A stretch of DNA of 64,000 nt from NCBI RefSeq assembly GCF_014109805.1, contig NZ_CP059400.1, positions 2,388,001 to 2,452,000 of the forward strand, in the 5' to 3' direction. The position numbers and the translations under genes are program-made. This document shows, piece by piece, positions 63,458 to 64,000 of the stretch. Source of the DNA: Legionella sp. PC1000. GTDB taxonomy: Bacteria > Pseudomonadota > Gammaproteobacteria > Legionellales > Legionellaceae. The notes under the pieces were generated by a model. The model had not been told where the DNA came from. It saw nothing but the letters and a program-made list of their open reading frames with translations, and did no database searches. Each line of letters starts with the position of its first letter. Positions within the stretch are counted from its first letter, which is position 1.

Positions 63458-64000
63458 ATGTGGTTTAACAATGCACTGATCTATCAATATGAGTTGGATG
63501 AAGCTTGTGACTTAACAGCATCTCTAGCTGAAAATATTCTAAAACCTTGCCCTCCCCATGCTCGCTTTGTTTATGGCTGGCTTCCTGCTTTTGCGGATGA
63601 AATGGTTCAGGAGGTTGCTGGAAGTTCGCTGATTTGTATGGGAAAGGAAGAGCGTTTGCTACCACGGGGCGTCATCAACAAAATGCTTGCCGAAAAAGTA
63701 CAAGTACTCGAGACCCAACAAGGACGCGCAATTAAACGGGCAGAAAAAGCGCAAATGGCTGAAGATATCGAGTTTGAATTATTGCCTAAATCATTTTGCA
63801 TCCAAAAAAAGATGCTTGCTATCCTTGATAGCGCCAGCAAAAGAATCATAGTTAATGCTTCCAGCAATAATCAAGCATCACAACTCACTTCCCTTTTGCG
63901 TAAATCCGTAGCCGGAGTTTCGATTGAACCATTAACACACACAGAAAATCTTGCTTTACGATTCGCCGAATGGATTCATTCACCCAATTCGCTTCCCAAT
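63458..64000 (+). CDS. rdgC: Recombination-associated protein RdgC (partial, C-terminus off the right edge)
   Basis: The frame opens at ATG 63458 with CAGGAG eight bases before it and runs out of the window after 181 codons. It begins M-W-F-N-N-A-L-I-Y-Q-Y-E-L and contains F-V-Y-G-W-L-P-A-F, K-E-E-R-L-L-P-R-G-V-I-N and R-A-E-K-A-Q-M-A-E-D, all typical RdgC. RdgC is a ring-forming DNA-binding protein that limits RecA activity. About 300 residues are expected in total. Confidence 0.93.
   Translation, partial: MWFNNALIYQYELDEACDLTASLAENILKPCPPHARFVYGWLPAFADEMVQEVAGSSLICMGKEERLLPRGVINKMLAEKVQVLETQQGRAIKRAEKAQMAEDIEFELLPKSFCIQKKMLAILDSASKRIIVNASSNNQASQLTSLLRKSVAGVSIEPLTHTENLALRFAEWIHSPNSLPN

Overview
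The window reads as a chromosomal segment of a Legionella species: AT-rich, with a legiobactin-type siderophore locus, several proteins built like Dot/Icm effectors (ankyrin, leucine-rich-repeat and coiled-coil types), a eukaryote-type sterol reductase and a complete rod-hook flagellar cluster. Genus assignment rests on recognising these gene families by eye; no database search was run and the species is not identified.

Layout. 1-4023: siderophore export, synthesis and uptake genes (lbtB partial, lbtA, lbtU; minus strand) with Fur-type operators. 4024-9813: secreted hypotheticals, a short DsbD, and a possible effector. 9814-14206: effector-like genes, including a 1035-residue protein with a YopT-like (C58) Cys/His/Asp signature and ankyrin-like repeats, then a decayed IS6-type transposase. 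14353-19268: kynureninase-like gene, HxlR regulator, and a candidate peptide-modification locus: an unlisted 29-residue peptide ending in GWCGPGTCIG, a small protein with a conserved WH...C...HH pattern behind it, and a divergent methyltransferase. 19527-24938: a TMEM175-type channel broken by an in-frame stop, a hydrolase, small stress-type genes (YdaT-like, DUF1328, DUF421), a cupin dioxygenase and a serine-hydrolase homologue lacking its nucleophile. 25076-32811: two large effector-like proteins, small secreted and membrane proteins, a Delta7-sterol reductase and an acetyltransferase; 32814-33689 is a PuuE-type deacetylase.

33937-44480 is flgBCDEFGHIJKL on the minus strand with a sigma-54 promoter before flgB; the genes encode rod, hook, P and L rings, rod-cap/muramidase and hook-filament junction proteins in assembly-like order. 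After it come hemF, an LplT-like transporter, an LRR protein, a stand-alone malonyltransferase, a PhzF-family protein, a cold-shock protein and pyrE. 52262-59664 is a complete compact histidine operon, hisGDCB-H-A-F-IE, headed by a TrpR-like regulator gene overlapping hisG. The right end holds rlmI, kup and the start of rdgC.

Intergenic space carries a recurrent palindromic element of about 105-115 bp (six sites in this window) with arms of the type CTGGATACCGCGCATAAAGC...ACGTAG, each arm itself a hairpin. One copy has paired substitutions that keep the stem. A GC-rich relative with the same CTGGAT...ACGTAG ends lies after hemF. No rRNA, complete tRNA, CRISPR array or intact insertion sequence was seen.

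The most promising possible new system is the peptide locus at 16390-17704: promoter, strong ribosome-binding site, tiny Cys-containing basic peptide, intercistronic hairpin, then a candidate modifying protein.
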